From positions 1-52,607 of the forward strand of contig CAJUGT010000005.1 in the NCBI GenBank assembly GCA_910586435.1: DNA of 52,607 nt, in the 5' to 3' direction. A model generated the notes under the pieces. It was not told where the DNA came from. It was given only the letters and a program-made list of their open reading frames with translations, and did no database searches. The position numbers were made by a program, and so were the translations under genes. Below are positions 35,160 through 44,468 of the stretch, in pieces. The stretch is from an uncultured Acetatifactor sp. (lineage in GTDB: Bacteria > Bacillota > Clostridia > Lachnospirales > Lachnospiraceae). Position 1 is the first letter of the stretch; every line of letters begins with the position of its first letter.

Positions 35160-37181
35160 TCACCCTCCTATGGCATTCCCGGTATACAGTTGATAGTACT
35201 TGCCCTTCTGTTCAATGAGCTGGTCATGGGTCCCCCGCTCTATGATACGGCCCTGTTCCAAGACCATAATGCAGTCACTGTTTTTCACGGTGGACAGTCT
35301 GTGCGCTATGACAAAATTGGTACGGCCCTTCATTAACGCATCCATGCCCTGCTGCACCAGTTTTTCCGTTCTGGTATCTATGGAACTGGTGGCTTCGTCC
35401 AAGATAAGCACCGGCGGATCTGCAATCGCGGCTCTGGCAATGGCAAGAAGCTGTCTCTGTCCCTGGCTTAAATTCGCGCCGTCTCCATGAAGCATGGTTT
35501 GGTATCCATCGGGCAGCCTTCTGATAAAACCATCCGCGTTTGCCAGTTTCGCCGCCCTCATGACCTCTTCATCCGTTGCGTCCAACTTACCATAACGAAT
35601 GTTTTCCATCACGGTATCCGTGAACAAATGGGTATCCTGAAGCACAATTCCCAGGGAGCGCCTTAAATCCGCCTTCTTAATCTTAGTTACATTAATTGCG
35701 TCGTAACGAATTTTCCCGTCCTGTATATCATAGAATCGGTTGATTAGATTGGTGATGGTGGTCTTGCCCGCCCCGGTTGCGCCCACAAACGCTATCTTCT
35801 GCCCCGGCTTAGCATATAATTCAATATCATGCAGAATCATCTTATCATCGTTATACCCAAAATCCACATGGTCAAATACCACATCACCCTTTAACTCCAC
35901 ATAAGTGGTGGTATTGTCCGCCCTGTGATAATGCTTCCAGGCCCACAGCCCCGTCCTGGCATTGCTCTCCGCAAGCGTCCCATCCGGCTTTTTCTCTGCG
36001 TTCACCAGCTCCACATAACCTTCGTCCAGCTCCGGTGTCTCATCCATCATTCTAAAGACTCTATCAGCGCCCGCCAATGCCATAATGATGCTGTTGAACT
36101 GTTGGCTCACCTGATTAATGGGCATATTAAAGGACTTGTTAAAACTTAAGAAACTGGCCAGACCGCCCAGCGTCAGGCCGGATACTCCCGTAATGGCCAG
36201 GATTCCGCCCACTACGGCGCATACCACATAGCTTAAGTTTCCCAGCTGCATATTGACTGGCCCCATCATATTGGCAAATTTATTGGCCTGATAAGCGCTG
36301 TCAAAGAGCTGTTCATTTAATTGATAAAACTGTTCCAGACTTTCCTGCTCATGACAGAATACCTTCACCACCTTCTGCCCTGTCATGGTTTCCTCAATGC
36401 ACCCGTTTAAGGCGCCAATGGATCTCTGCTGTTCCACAAAATACTTGCTGCTCAAAGACGCTATTTTTTTCGTTGTCACCAACATAATTCCCACCATCAG
36501 AAGCGTAACAATGGTCAGGGGAATATCCAGAATCAGCATATACACAAAGACTCCGGCCACGGAAATGACGCTGTTAAGCATCTGAGGGATGCTCTGACTG
36601 ATCATCTGGCGCAGTGTGTCTATGTCATTGGTATAGAGAGACATAATATCCCCATGGGCATGGGTGTCAAAATATTTAATCGGAAGCTTCTCCATTTTTT
36701 CAAACATGTCGTTTCTGATATTTCTAAGTGTTCCCTGGGCCACATTAATCAATATTCTCGACTGTGTAAAAGATGCCGCAACCCCCAGAGCATAGAATAT
36801 GGCCACCCGCCCAATGGCGCCGGCCAAGGGGCCATAATCCGGATTTTGTCCCCCCACCAGGGGCAGAATGTAGGAGTCAATCAATGTCCGCATAAACATC
36901 GTTCCCTGCAAGCTGGCATACACTGATACAAAGATGCATACCACCACAACCGCCCAGCAGATTCCATAATCCTTTAATGTATAGCCCATGACCCTGCGAA
37001 AAAGCTTGCCCGGATTCTCAAGCTTGGGCCTGGGACCTCTTCCCCTTGCCCCTGGCCCTCCAGGGCCATGACCGCCAGGGCCACGCATACTTCCCGGGTT
37101 ATGATTTCCTGCCCCCTGGCTTCCTGGTGTCCCGGGGTTGCCCGTTCCCTGTCCGGCACCGGACTGTCTTACTTCTGCCAT
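35160..37181 (-). CDS. ABC exporter half, intact ATPase site
   Basis: 673 residues from ATG 37181 with AAGGGGGG upstream. The first 50 residues are a Gly/Pro-rich tail (GNPGTPGSQG and GPGGHGPGGPGARGRGPRP), then six membrane helices (about 80-380) and an ATPase with FVGATGAGKTTITNLI, LSQGQRQLLAIA and VLILDEATSSIDTRT, HRLSTV. Catalytic Glu present. Starts right after the previous ABC gene stop. Together they form a heterodimeric exporter of the type that moves drugs or lipids, under a MarR repressor. Confidence 0.92.
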   Translation of the reverse strand: MAEVRQSGAGQGTGNPGTPGSQGAGNHNPGSMRGPGGHGPGGPGARGRGPRPKLENPGKLFRRVMGYTLKDYGICWAVVVVCIFVSVYASLQGTMFMRTLIDSYILPLVGGQNPDYGPLAGAIGRVAIFYALGVAASFTQSRILINVAQGTLRNIRNDMFEKMEKLPIKYFDTHAHGDIMSLYTNDIDTLRQMISQSIPQMLNSVISVAGVFVYMLILDIPLTIVTLLMVGIMLVTTKKIASLSSKYFVEQQRSIGALNGCIEETMTGQKVVKVFCHEQESLEQFYQLNEQLFDSAYQANKFANMMGPVNMQLGNLSYVVCAVVGGILAITGVSGLTLGGLASFLSFNKSFNMPINQVSQQFNSIIMALAGADRVFRMMDETPELDEGYVELVNAEKKPDGTLAESNARTGLWAWKHYHRADNTTTYVELKGDVVFDHVDFGYNDDKMILHDIELYAKPGQKIAFVGATGAGKTTITNLINRFYDIQDGKIRYDAINVTKIKKADLRRSLGIVLQDTHLFTDTVMENIRYGKLDATDEEVMRAAKLANADGFIRRLPDGYQTMLHGDGANLSQGQRQLLAIARAAIADPPVLILDEATSSIDTRTEKLVQQGMDALMKGRTNFVIAHRLSTVKNSDCIMVLEQGRIIERGTHDQLIEQKGKYYQLYTGNAIGG

Positions 37182-37182
37182 A

Positions 37183-38931
37183 TTAATTACCCCCCTTCTC
37201 ATCAAAGTCACCGCTTCCGCTCATCTGCGCGTCATAAACTTCACGATATATTTCGTTTGTGGCCAAAAGCTCCTCATGAGAGGCAAATCCATCTATCTGC
37301 CCGTCATTCATCACAATGATTCTGTCAGCATGTTCCACACTGGAAATCCTCTGTGCGATGATAAGCTTTGTGGTCCCGGGAATGGCTTCCGCAAAAGCGC
37401 TTCTGATCTTGGCATCCGTGGCCGTATCCACAGCGCTGGTGGAATCGTCAAGAATCAGCACTTTGGGTTTCTTCAGCAGGGCTCTGGCAATGCAAAGCCT
37501 CTGTTTCTGTCCGCCGGATACATTGGTACCTCCCTGTTCTATGTAGGTTCCATATCCCTCCGGCATCTTTTGGATGAATTCATCCGCACAGGCCAATTGG
37601 CAGGCATGTCTGCACTCCTCCTCGGACGCGTCCCTGTCACCCCAACGCAGATTATCCAGGATGGTACCGGAAAACAGGACATTATTCTGCAAAACCACTG
37701 CCACCTCATTGCGAAGCATTTCCATATCATAATCCCTTACGTCAACCCCTCCCACCAGGAGCTTCCCTTCCGTCACATCATACAGTCTGCTGATAAGATT
37801 CACCAGACTGGATTTTGCGCTTCCGGTTCCTCCAATGATGCCAATGGTTTCACCGGACTTGATTTCCAGATTGACATTTTTGAGAACAGGGGTTTCCGCC
37901 TCCTTTTTATAGGCAAAAGAAACATGATCAAATACAATACTGCCATCGGCCACCGCCATGACAGGCTCCTGGGGATTGGACAGATCCGGTTTTTCTTCCA
38001 GTACTTCACAGATTCTCCTTGCGCTTGCCATGGACATGGTAATCATAACGAAAATCATGGACAGCATCATGAGGCTCATCAATATATTCATGCAATAGGT
38101 CAGCATACTCATCAGATGCCCTGTGCTAAGGGCGTTTTGCACCACCATATGGGCTCCCAGCCAGCTAATGAGCAATATACATGTATATACGGTAAAGTTC
38201 ATGACAGGATTGTTCCACATGACAATGCTTTCCGCCTTGCAGAATATTTTATAAATATTATTGCTGGCCGTCCTGAACTTTTTAATCTCATGCTCTTCCC
38301 TTACATAGGCTTTCACTACACGGATTGCGGAGACATTTTCCTGCACGCTTTCATTTAAAGCGTCATATTTGGGAAACGCCTGGGTAAAGTGCTTTGTGGC
38401 CTGGCTTACAATAAGTCCAAGCACACCTCCCAGGAAAATGACTGCTACCAAATAGACACTTGCCAGCCTGGGACTGATGACAAAACTCATAATCATGGCG
38501 CAAATCAGCGAGGTCGGCGCCCTCATGCACATGCGCAGAATCATCTGATACGCATTTTGCATATTGGTCACATCCGTGGTCAGTCTTGTCACCAACCCTG
38601 ATGTGCTGAATTTGTCAATGTTGGAAAAGCTGAAGGTCTGAATATTTTCATACATAGCCTTTCTCAGATTCTTCGCAAACCCCGCCGAAGCTCTGGCGCC
38701 ATATTTTCCTCCCATGATGCCGAAAAAGAGGCCAATGAGAGCAGCTGCCACCATCAATACGCCAATGAAGTAAATATGCTTCATATTTCCCGCTTCCACA
38801 CCATCGTCAATAATAGACGCCATAAGCAGCGGAATCACCGTTTCCATGACAACCTCTCCAATCATGAAAAACGGAGTTAAAACAGAATCTTTCCTGAATT
38901 CTTTTATCTGTGCTCCAAGCGTTTTGAGCAT
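37183..38931 (-). CDS. ABC exporter half, degenerate ATPase site
   Basis: 582 residues: six membrane helices (about 20-310), ATPase with GIIGGTGSAKSSLVNLI (an Ala where the usual loop has Gly), VSGGQKQRLCIA and VLILDDSTSAVD, in which Asp replaces the catalytic Glu. That pattern marks the non-hydrolysing half of heterodimeric ABC exporters. Follows marR after 280 bases that contain the 110-bp repeat. Confidence 0.92.
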   Translation of the reverse strand: MLKTLGAQIKEFRKDSVLTPFFMIGEVVMETVIPLLMASIIDDGVEAGNMKHIYFIGVLMVAAALIGLFFGIMGGKYGARASAGFAKNLRKAMYENIQTFSFSNIDKFSTSGLVTRLTTDVTNMQNAYQMILRMCMRAPTSLICAMIMSFVISPRLASVYLVAVIFLGGVLGLIVSQATKHFTQAFPKYDALNESVQENVSAIRVVKAYVREEHEIKKFRTASNNIYKIFCKAESIVMWNNPVMNFTVYTCILLISWLGAHMVVQNALSTGHLMSMLTYCMNILMSLMMLSMIFVMITMSMASARRICEVLEEKPDLSNPQEPVMAVADGSIVFDHVSFAYKKEAETPVLKNVNLEIKSGETIGIIGGTGSAKSSLVNLISRLYDVTEGKLLVGGVDVRDYDMEMLRNEVAVVLQNNVLFSGTILDNLRWGDRDASEEECRHACQLACADEFIQKMPEGYGTYIEQGGTNVSGGQKQRLCIARALLKKPKVLILDDSTSAVDTATDAKIRSAFAEAIPGTTKLIIAQRISSVEHADRIIVMNDGQIDGFASHEELLATNEIYREVYDAQMSGSGDFDEKGGN

Positions 38932-38953
38932 CTTTTTACACTTCCTTTCTTGA

Positions 38954-39207
38954 TTTTAGTTCCGTCACTTCGCTTCCGGGCCCCTACCCGGGAACGGATT
39001 TTCATCCACTTCGTGGCTGAAATCCTTTCCGGGCCCTTCCGCTTCGTGACTGTTTCTTTTTTATTTTAGTTCCGTCACTTCGCTTCCGGGCCCCTACCCG
39101 GGAACGGATTTTCATCCACTTCGTGGCTGAAATCCTTTCCGGGCCCTTCCGCTTCGTGACTGTTTCTTTTTTATTTTAGTTCCGTCACTTCGCTTCCGGG
39201 CCCCTAC
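38954..39207. repeat. 110-bp palindromic tandem repeat, about 2.3 copies
   Basis: Units start with AGTTCCGTCAC at 38958, 39068 and 39178 (period 110); the third stops after about 30 bases at marR. Each unit folds: GTCAC near the start pairs with GTGAC near the end, with an inner TTTCATCCAC / GTGGCTGAAA hairpin and two GGGCCC cores, and ends in CTGTTTCTTTTTT. Copies are near identical. Confidence 0.85.
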
Positions 39208-39213
39208 TACCTT

Positions 39214-39702
39214 CTACTCCTCTTCTTGTTCCGGAGTTGTGTCGGTTTCTGTGAGTTCTTCCGCATATTCTTCCAGGTTTCCAAGTACTCCCCTTAACAG
39301 TCTGAATAGTTCCGCCTTCTCTGTGTCCGTCAGACCTTGGAGCATTCTTTCGTCCAGCATTTTCATATGATTGTCAATGATTTGATGATTCGCATATGCC
39401 TCCTGGGTCAAACGAATCCGCTTTAACCTGGCGTCTTTGTCCATGGCCTGCCGTATCACCAAGCCGTCCCGTTCCATAACCTGTAAGGTGTTGGTAGCCG
39501 TAGCCCGGGAAATGCGGAATTCCTTTTCCAAATCCTTTTGATACACCGGCTGACCTTCATGATCAAATAAATAGCCCAGAATCCCGCCCTGAAGCTGGCT
39601 TTTGGGTCCCTTATCAAACCTGGGCGCGTTTTTGTGAATAATGTCCCTGATTTGATTGTGAATAACCCTCAGTAAAAATGAAATTCTTTTTTCCTTCTCC
39701 AT
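39214..39702 (-). CDS. MarR family transcriptional regulator
   Basis: 162 residues: winged helix with GGILGYLFDHEGQPVYQKDL, EFRISRATATNTLQVMERDG (recognition helix) and the wing KDARLKRIRLT, then dimer helices. Divides operators at 39938-39975 from its own gene by a long leader, and is followed by the exporter genes, so it is the likely repressor of them. GAAGGAGAAAA-type site near the ATG. Confidence 0.9.
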   Translation of the reverse strand: MEKEKRISFLLRVIHNQIRDIIHKNAPRFDKGPKSQLQGGILGYLFDHEGQPVYQKDLEKEFRISRATATNTLQVMERDGLVIRQAMDKDARLKRIRLTQEAYANHQIIDNHMKMLDERMLQGLTDTEKAELFRLLRGVLGNLEEYAEELTETDTTPEQEEE

Positions 39703-39754
39703 GCCTCCCCCTTTCTGTTTGTGTCTTATTTGCCTCCATGTAACAGTCCAATCA

Positions 39755-39880
39755 AAGACCCCGCTGCAAGCAACGGGGTATCAAGCTTGCAACGCCCCAA
39801 GGGGCGGGGTATTTGACCCTCGCGGCATTCGCCAACTGTCCGTGCAAGCACGGCCGCTTGGCTCATTGCCCGCGGGAATA
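39755..39880 (-). repeat. GC-rich palindromic cassette in the marR leader
   Basis: Contains ACCCCG/CGGGGT (39758-39763 and 39774-39779), CGCCCCAAGGGGCG (39793-39805 region) and CGTGCAAGCACGG. It lies in the 5' leader of marR (about 260 nt from the promoter). No gene is seen in 39703-40065. Confidence 0.5.
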
Positions 39881-39937
39881 AACTGTCTGAACCGTCACTA
39901 TAAAACAATATCAGCAACAATCATGGTGAAAACATAT

Positions 39938-40000
39938 TGTTAGCCCGCTAACATTTTTTGTTAGCACACTAACAATATCTCTTTTTTCTCGTTTTGTCAA
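39938..40000 (-). promoter_or_regulatory. marR promoter with two operators
   Basis: On minus TTGACA (40000-39995), 17-bp spacer, TATTGT (39977-39972). Two palindromes, TGTTAGCCCGCTAACA (39938-39953) and TTGTTAGCACACTAACAA (39958-39975), share TGTTAG/CTAACA half-sites and have centres 21 bp apart, two helical turns. The second overlaps the -10. Confidence 0.75.
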
Positions 40001-40065
40001 GAGAAAATTTTTAAAATTATTTCACCCTGCCCGCCCTTTTGGAACAACTTAAATATGTTTACCAT

Positions 40066-41190
40066 TTATTTAACGGCAAACAGCTCTGAAAAGCGATTCA
40101 TATTTTCTGCTTTCAGCGCCATGGAGGGATGGACATATCGGTTCATGGTTATGGAGACACTGGCATGTCCCAAGATTTCACTCAGGCTTTTAATATCAAA
40201 TCCCAATTCAATACATCTGGTGGCAAAAGTATGCCGTGTGGCATGAAAATTCGCGTCCCGTATATGACTGGCGGAAAGAATCTTTTTAAACCGGTTCTGC
40301 ATTGTCCTTGGCTCCACATAACGGTTCTCTTTTCCTGTCAGTACATATGCACCCGGTTTGTGGAATTCTGTCAGCAATTCTACAAGTACTTCCGGCAAAG
40401 GAATCATGCGGACAGAACACGCGCTTTTGGGTTCTAGTATTCTCACTTCTGTCCGTTTGCCCGAAGCCGCATCCACCCGCAGTCTCTGCATTGTTTTGCT
40501 CACATGCATTTGTCTCTCTAAGAGGTTAATGTCATCCCACTTCATGGCGCACAATTCCCCCACGCGGATTCCTGTATAAAGACAGAGCATAACGCCCAAA
40601 GAAAACAGATCCAGATGTTCTTTTAAATAAGATAAAAGTTTCTCTTCCTCTTCCAAACTGAATACCCGTATATCACCCTGTTCCCTTTTCAGGCTGATAC
40701 ATTCCAGAGAAAAAGATACAGATAAATCCATTTTCATGGCATACACTCTGATACCATTCATTGTGGAAAGTATCTCTGCCACAGTGGCTGTTGAAAGTCC
40801 CTGTTTTTTTACCCCGCCGCCGGAAAGCAGACTGTTTGTAAAACGAATGATATGTTGGTTTGTGATGGATGACAATTCTTTATCGCCAAACTCCGGAAAT
40901 ATGTAACGGCGAAGTATATCCTCATATTTATTGATGGAAGATTTTTTGAGGGTTACAGACATTTCCGAAAGCCATTTATTCCCGATATCCGCCACTTTCC
41001 CAGCCGTGGCCACGGGTTGTTTCCTTTCAGTGAATTCCTTCTTTACTGATTCAAGTTTCTCTTTTACTTCCTTGTAACTCTTTGCGTAGACAGCCCCATA
41101 CTGCGTCTTTCCGTCCACACGTCCTTTCATGTAGCGCCCTTCCCAGCGCCCATCTTTTCTTTTGTAAATATTCTCCCCTGTCCTGGGCAT
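40066..41190 (-). CDS. Tyrosine recombinase / integrase
   Basis: 374 residues: N-terminal AP2-like arm-binding part (IYKRKDGRWEGRYMKG), SAM-like core-binding domain (about 65-165), catalytic domain with Arg209 (TGIRVGEL), Lys255, His316-x-x-Arg319 (HATRHTF), His342 (GHAS) and Tyr352 (NRYVHP). All catalytic residues present. GGAGG precedes ATG 41190. No excisionase, relaxase or attachment repeats were found nearby, so it may be a remnant or an element not delimited here. Confidence 0.9.
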   Translation of the reverse strand: MPRTGENIYKRKDGRWEGRYMKGRVDGKTQYGAVYAKSYKEVKEKLESVKKEFTERKQPVATAGKVADIGNKWLSEMSVTLKKSSINKYEDILRRYIFPEFGDKELSSITNQHIIRFTNSLLSGGGVKKQGLSTATVAEILSTMNGIRVYAMKMDLSVSFSLECISLKREQGDIRVFSLEEEEKLLSYLKEHLDLFSLGVMLCLYTGIRVGELCAMKWDDINLLERQMHVSKTMQRLRVDAASGKRTEVRILEPKSACSVRMIPLPEVLVELLTEFHKPGAYVLTGKENRYVEPRTMQNRFKKILSASHIRDANFHATRHTFATRCIELGFDIKSLSEILGHASVSITMNRYVHPSMALKAENMNRFSELFAVK

Positions 41191-41398
41191 GATTGTACCT
41201 CCATTTTGACTAAAATTTTGACGGTATATGGATGCCGGTTCCGCTGGGAAAATTCCCCCTTCATGTTAATTTATGAAGAAAGATGCCTATATATGGCAGA
41301 AACAGCGTCCATTCATCAATTCCCTTATATTTTGGCACATTTTGGGGAAAGTTTGTTCAATTCAGCTTATTGAGATTTTGTAGAAATATATAATCTAA

Positions 41399-41448
41399 GA
41401 AAAAAAGGCAGTGCCGACATGTTCTACATTTCGGTCACTGCCTTTTTT
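41399..41448. terminator. Bidirectional terminator
   Basis: GGCAGTGCCGA (41407-41417) pairs with TCGGTCACTGCC (41431-41442, one bulged T), flanked by an A-run (41399-41406) and T-run (41443-41448). Ends the Uma2 gene on minus and would also work on plus. 41191-41398 shows no gene. Confidence 0.85.
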
Positions 41449-41465
41449 ATGCGCAAAACTTTTCC

Positions 41466-42020
41466 TTAGTCCACTCCCTCAAAAATCTCACCCAGCGTCA
41501 TTTTTATATGCGGGAACGCTCTTAAACAGATTTCCAAATCCCCATTATAATCCTCCTCTTCTTTGTCATCCTGAAACATGTAACTCTGTTCCAAGATATA
41601 TTTTCCATCTTGTAGATAGTAGATTTCCAATAAGCCCTGGGGAGATACAATCCAATATTCTTCCACACCGGCCTTTTCATAGACATCTTTTTTCTCAGAC
41701 CTGTCTCTCTTTGCCGTCGAAGAACTCAATGTCTCCGCAATGAACTTTGGTATTCCGTGATAAGCACCGCCTTTTATATACTTTCTGTCACATGCAATCA
41801 TAATGTCGGGGCACAAATAATCATCATTTATATCAGGATGATATTTGAAATCCATATTTTCCATAGATACCATACATATACTTTGCTTCAACCCCTGTTT
41901 AATAATTGTATATATATTACCATTAACAACAAAATGACTATAGCCTGGTAATGGTGACATATTGTAAACCACGCCATCTATTTTTTCATTCTTATTACAC
42001 TCAAATTCGGCTAATCCCAT
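41466..42020 (-). CDS. Uma2 family (DUF820) putative nuclease
   Basis: 184 residues. KNEKIDGVVYNMSPLPGYSH at the N-terminus, YLCPDIMIACD and PKFIAETLSSSTAKRDRSEK, VEEYWIVSP are the standard Uma2 blocks, with PD-(D/E)XK-type catalytic residues (Asp in PDIMI, Glu in IAETLS). Family role unsettled; common in Firmicutes and cyanobacteria. Followed by a terminator. Confidence 0.85.
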   Translation of the reverse strand: MGLAEFECNKNEKIDGVVYNMSPLPGYSHFVVNGNIYTIIKQGLKQSICMVSMENMDFKYHPDINDDYLCPDIMIACDRKYIKGGAYHGIPKFIAETLSSSTAKRDRSEKKDVYEKAGVEEYWIVSPQGLLEIYYLQDGKYILEQSYMFQDDKEEEDYNGDLEICLRAFPHIKMTLGEIFEGVD

Positions 42021-42112
42021 ATCATTGTATCCCCCGCTGTTTTATTTGACCACATTCCAGACACAAATTTCCTTTTTGACATTGCCTCTTTATCGTTTCA
42101 CAGGTGTTACTA

Positions 42113-43498
42113 TTACTCCACGTCCGGCAATATAAATTCTTCCGTAGCCAGGTTCCCCTGCCATATACTACCATCCGAACGATGGTACTCCCTTATGACA
42201 GAACCGTCGGTCTTAGTATACGCAATCACAAAAATCTGCCCATTCCCAATCTCCATGGGATAGTTATGATATGGAAGCACATTGCCTGTGGTTGGACAAT
42301 CTTTGAAATCGGCATATGCGTCCTCTAAGCGCCAAAACTCCCTGTATTGATATTCTGGAAGCAATGCGGACAAATCCATTTTACCAAAATAAGACGCAGT
42401 ATATTCTTTACCTCCGATTTGGATCGTATCAACCATATACGCATTCTCAACAAGTGTTAAATCTTTGGTATGCAGGGCATCCTCGTATCGCTTATATAAC
42501 TGGTTCGCCATACATGGAACCGAATGGGTGGCGTAATCCATCGCCGTAATTCCCACATGCGCAGTTCCGTATATTCCCATAGCGTCAGCGCCATTTAAGC
42601 TTTCAAATTCACGGATGATATTTTCGGTCATTTTATTTTCCCGATACACATTGTCGGAATGTTGATAGTAATACTGTCCCTGTTCTATGCATTCCAGTGC
42701 CAGTTGATATTGTTCGGACTCCTTATCCTGCCCGCTCTCCTGTAGATATGCCAAATACCTGTTTCCAGTGGTATCGTATTGATGTCCCACATCTGTTCCG
42801 TGAAAAATGGTTTCCGGACAATCCTGTTTGATTTGCTTGTAAAACGCAATCACATCCTGGGAATACATCGCCGTACCTTCCCAGTCCTGATAAAGCTGAT
42901 TCAATATATCATCATTGTCCGACCGCATCCAGAGATTCAAAAATTCCGCAGAATAATACGGCAGTTCCACAAATAAGTCTCTCATGCCATCCTTATGATA
43001 ATATGCGCTCCACAGCTCGAATTCTCTTTCCAGAATCCCTTTATCAGCGTGTTCTTCTCCATATAAAAATAATTGCCCTGTCAGCGCAGCAGCGGCTGTG
43101 TTGCCGGAAATATCAAAGCCGCCTTTGTGATGATCCGCCACAATTTTAATCACCGTCTTCCCCGGCACTTCCACCACAAAAGAAGATGTTCCGATATTGT
43201 TTTGTAAAAAAATAATATTTCCATCTGCGTCTTTCATTTCCATGGAAATCGAACCGGACTCTGTTTTCACATCGACATGAAGCGTGCCTGTTTCAGTGTG
43301 AAGCGTATGCTGCATCCAACCATCAAGCATAATATAACTTGCTGACCAGTTCCTCCATCCTTCCTTGCTCACATAGCCAGTACGAGTGGCAGAATACTGA
43401 GTACCTATTCCCAAAAAATATTTCGCCGCAATCACCACAAATACTATCCCGACAATGGCCATTGCTGTCTTAAGGCTTTTCGCTTTGTTCCTCACCAT
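42113..43498 (-). CDS. Membrane-anchored EreA/ChaN/TIKI-like hydrolase
   Basis: 461 residues from ATG 43498 with GGAGGG upstream. One N-terminal membrane helix (about 11-29), then an outside domain. Motifs GEEH (147-150), RENKMTENI (about 287-295) and GTAH (311-314) fit the GxEH...R..M..NI...GxxH pattern of the erythromycin-esterase/ChaN/TIKI superfamily. Last gene of a PadR operon. A metal-dependent esterase or protease role at the cell surface is possible; no substrate can be given. Confidence 0.6.
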   Translation of the reverse strand: MVRNKAKSLKTAMAIVGIVFVVIAAKYFLGIGTQYSATRTGYVSKEGWRNWSASYIMLDGWMQHTLHTETGTLHVDVKTESGSISMEMKDADGNIIFLQNNIGTSSFVVEVPGKTVIKIVADHHKGGFDISGNTAAAALTGQLFLYGEEHADKGILEREFELWSAYYHKDGMRDLFVELPYYSAEFLNLWMRSDNDDILNQLYQDWEGTAMYSQDVIAFYKQIKQDCPETIFHGTDVGHQYDTTGNRYLAYLQESGQDKESEQYQLALECIEQGQYYYQHSDNVYRENKMTENIIREFESLNGADAMGIYGTAHVGITAMDYATHSVPCMANQLYKRYEDALHTKDLTLVENAYMVDTIQIGGKEYTASYFGKMDLSALLPEYQYREFWRLEDAYADFKDCPTTGNVLPYHNYPMEIGNGQIFVIAYTKTDGSVIREYHRSDGSIWQGNLATEEFILPDVE

Positions 43499-43545
43499 AA
43501 TACCCTCCAATTAAGTTCTGCGGTAAGCTTTGGTACACTTTGCGT

Positions 43546-44133
43546 TTACCACTCCTTTATTTTCTCTTCCCGACCTGCTCTCATGATTTGAACCTGGCAG
43601 ACAAGGACAGGGAACAGAAAGGTCAAAGTAAATATCCCAAAAACAATGGAACGCTCTGCAAAAGCAAATACTACAGACATAAGAAGCATAAGCAGCCACG
43701 GATTGCGCAAATTACAGTAATATCTTTTTTTATCCTCAAAGGAAGTGTGGAGTTCAAAAGGCTTACCATCATTTTCCTTTTCTACAATCAACAATTCCCG
43801 GTTAAATGTTGTACTGTTTGCGGCAATACGCCCGCCCTTTTCCGCCCATGGCCGCCATCGTACCTTGCCGACAGAAAAGTTTAGGTTAATGTTTTTGTAG
43901 AATACCTTGTAGCCCACATCTTCCAGAAAATCGTAATACTCCTGTGCGTTATCTTTTGACTTGTGCCCAATAAAATCCACACAATATTGTACTTGATCAG
44001 GCTCACATTCCTCAAATTCATATAAGAGTTTTCCTGTCCGCATCAGGCGATAGCCCCTTGCGGACATTTTGTTCAGCCACTTCGCTTGTACAGTGAGCAG
44101 CCCCCCAAAAAAACAATAGTATTTTTTGCTCAT
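43546..44133 (-). CDS. DUF2812 membrane protein
   Basis: 195 residues: an N-terminal soluble part beginning KKYYCFFGGLLTVQAKWLNK and EYYDFLEDVGYKVFYKNINL typical of DUF2812, then two membrane helices near the C-terminus (about 145-180). Its ATG overlaps the PadR stop as ATGA. DUF2812 genes almost always follow PadR genes and are thought to be their cognate membrane sensors; the exact signal is unknown. Confidence 0.85.
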   Translation of the reverse strand: MSKKYYCFFGGLLTVQAKWLNKMSARGYRLMRTGKLLYEFEECEPDQVQYCVDFIGHKSKDNAQEYYDFLEDVGYKVFYKNINLNFSVGKVRWRPWAEKGGRIAANSTTFNRELLIVEKENDGKPFELHTSFEDKKRYYCNLRNPWLLMLLMSVVFAFAERSIVFGIFTLTFLFPVLVCQVQIMRAGREEKIKEW

Positions 44134-44468
44134 ATTTCGCCTCCAATGATTTCCCCCGCAACACCCACAAGCTCATTCAGCCTGACAAGTTCTCTTTCTG
44201 CTATCTCTTTTCCCTCCAATGTAATTAAGTATTCCTTTTTTCGCCCTTCACCCTCTCCGCAAGGCGCAATCCAGCCCTTTTCCTGCAAAGAGCTTAACGC
44301 GCCATACAATGTGCCCGCCCCCAAAGACAGCCGTCCTCCTGTCTTTTCCTCAATAAACTGCATGACTGCATATCCATGCCTGGCAGTGTAAAGAGAAAGC
44401 AATATGTAAAATGTCACTTCAGTAAGCGCGCCGCCTTTCACATTATCTCTCAAAACCCTTATCTCCAT
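44130..44468 (-). CDS. PadR family transcriptional regulator
   Basis: 112 residues from ATG 44468: VTFYILLSLYTARHGYAVMQ and LGAGTLYGALSSLQEKGWI (wing helix), EYLITLEGKE. The start has no clear site; a GTG near 44441 is an alternative, and the frame extends up to 44516 into the promoter. Promoter -10 is only 20 bases upstream, so the mRNA leader would be about ten bases. Confidence 0.88.
   Translation of the reverse strand: MEIRVLRDNVKGGALTEVTFYILLSLYTARHGYAVMQFIEEKTGGRLSLGAGTLYGALSSLQEKGWIAPCGEGEGRKKEYLITLEGKEIAERELVRLNELVGVAGEIIGGEI

Noticed and set aside
37138..38358. 406-residue plus-strand frame opposite the ABC exporter
   Set aside because: Antisense to a strongly supported ABC transporter; no recognisable domain.
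38954..39207. CRISPR array
   Set aside because: Tandem units of 110 bp without spacers; each unit is itself a palindrome.
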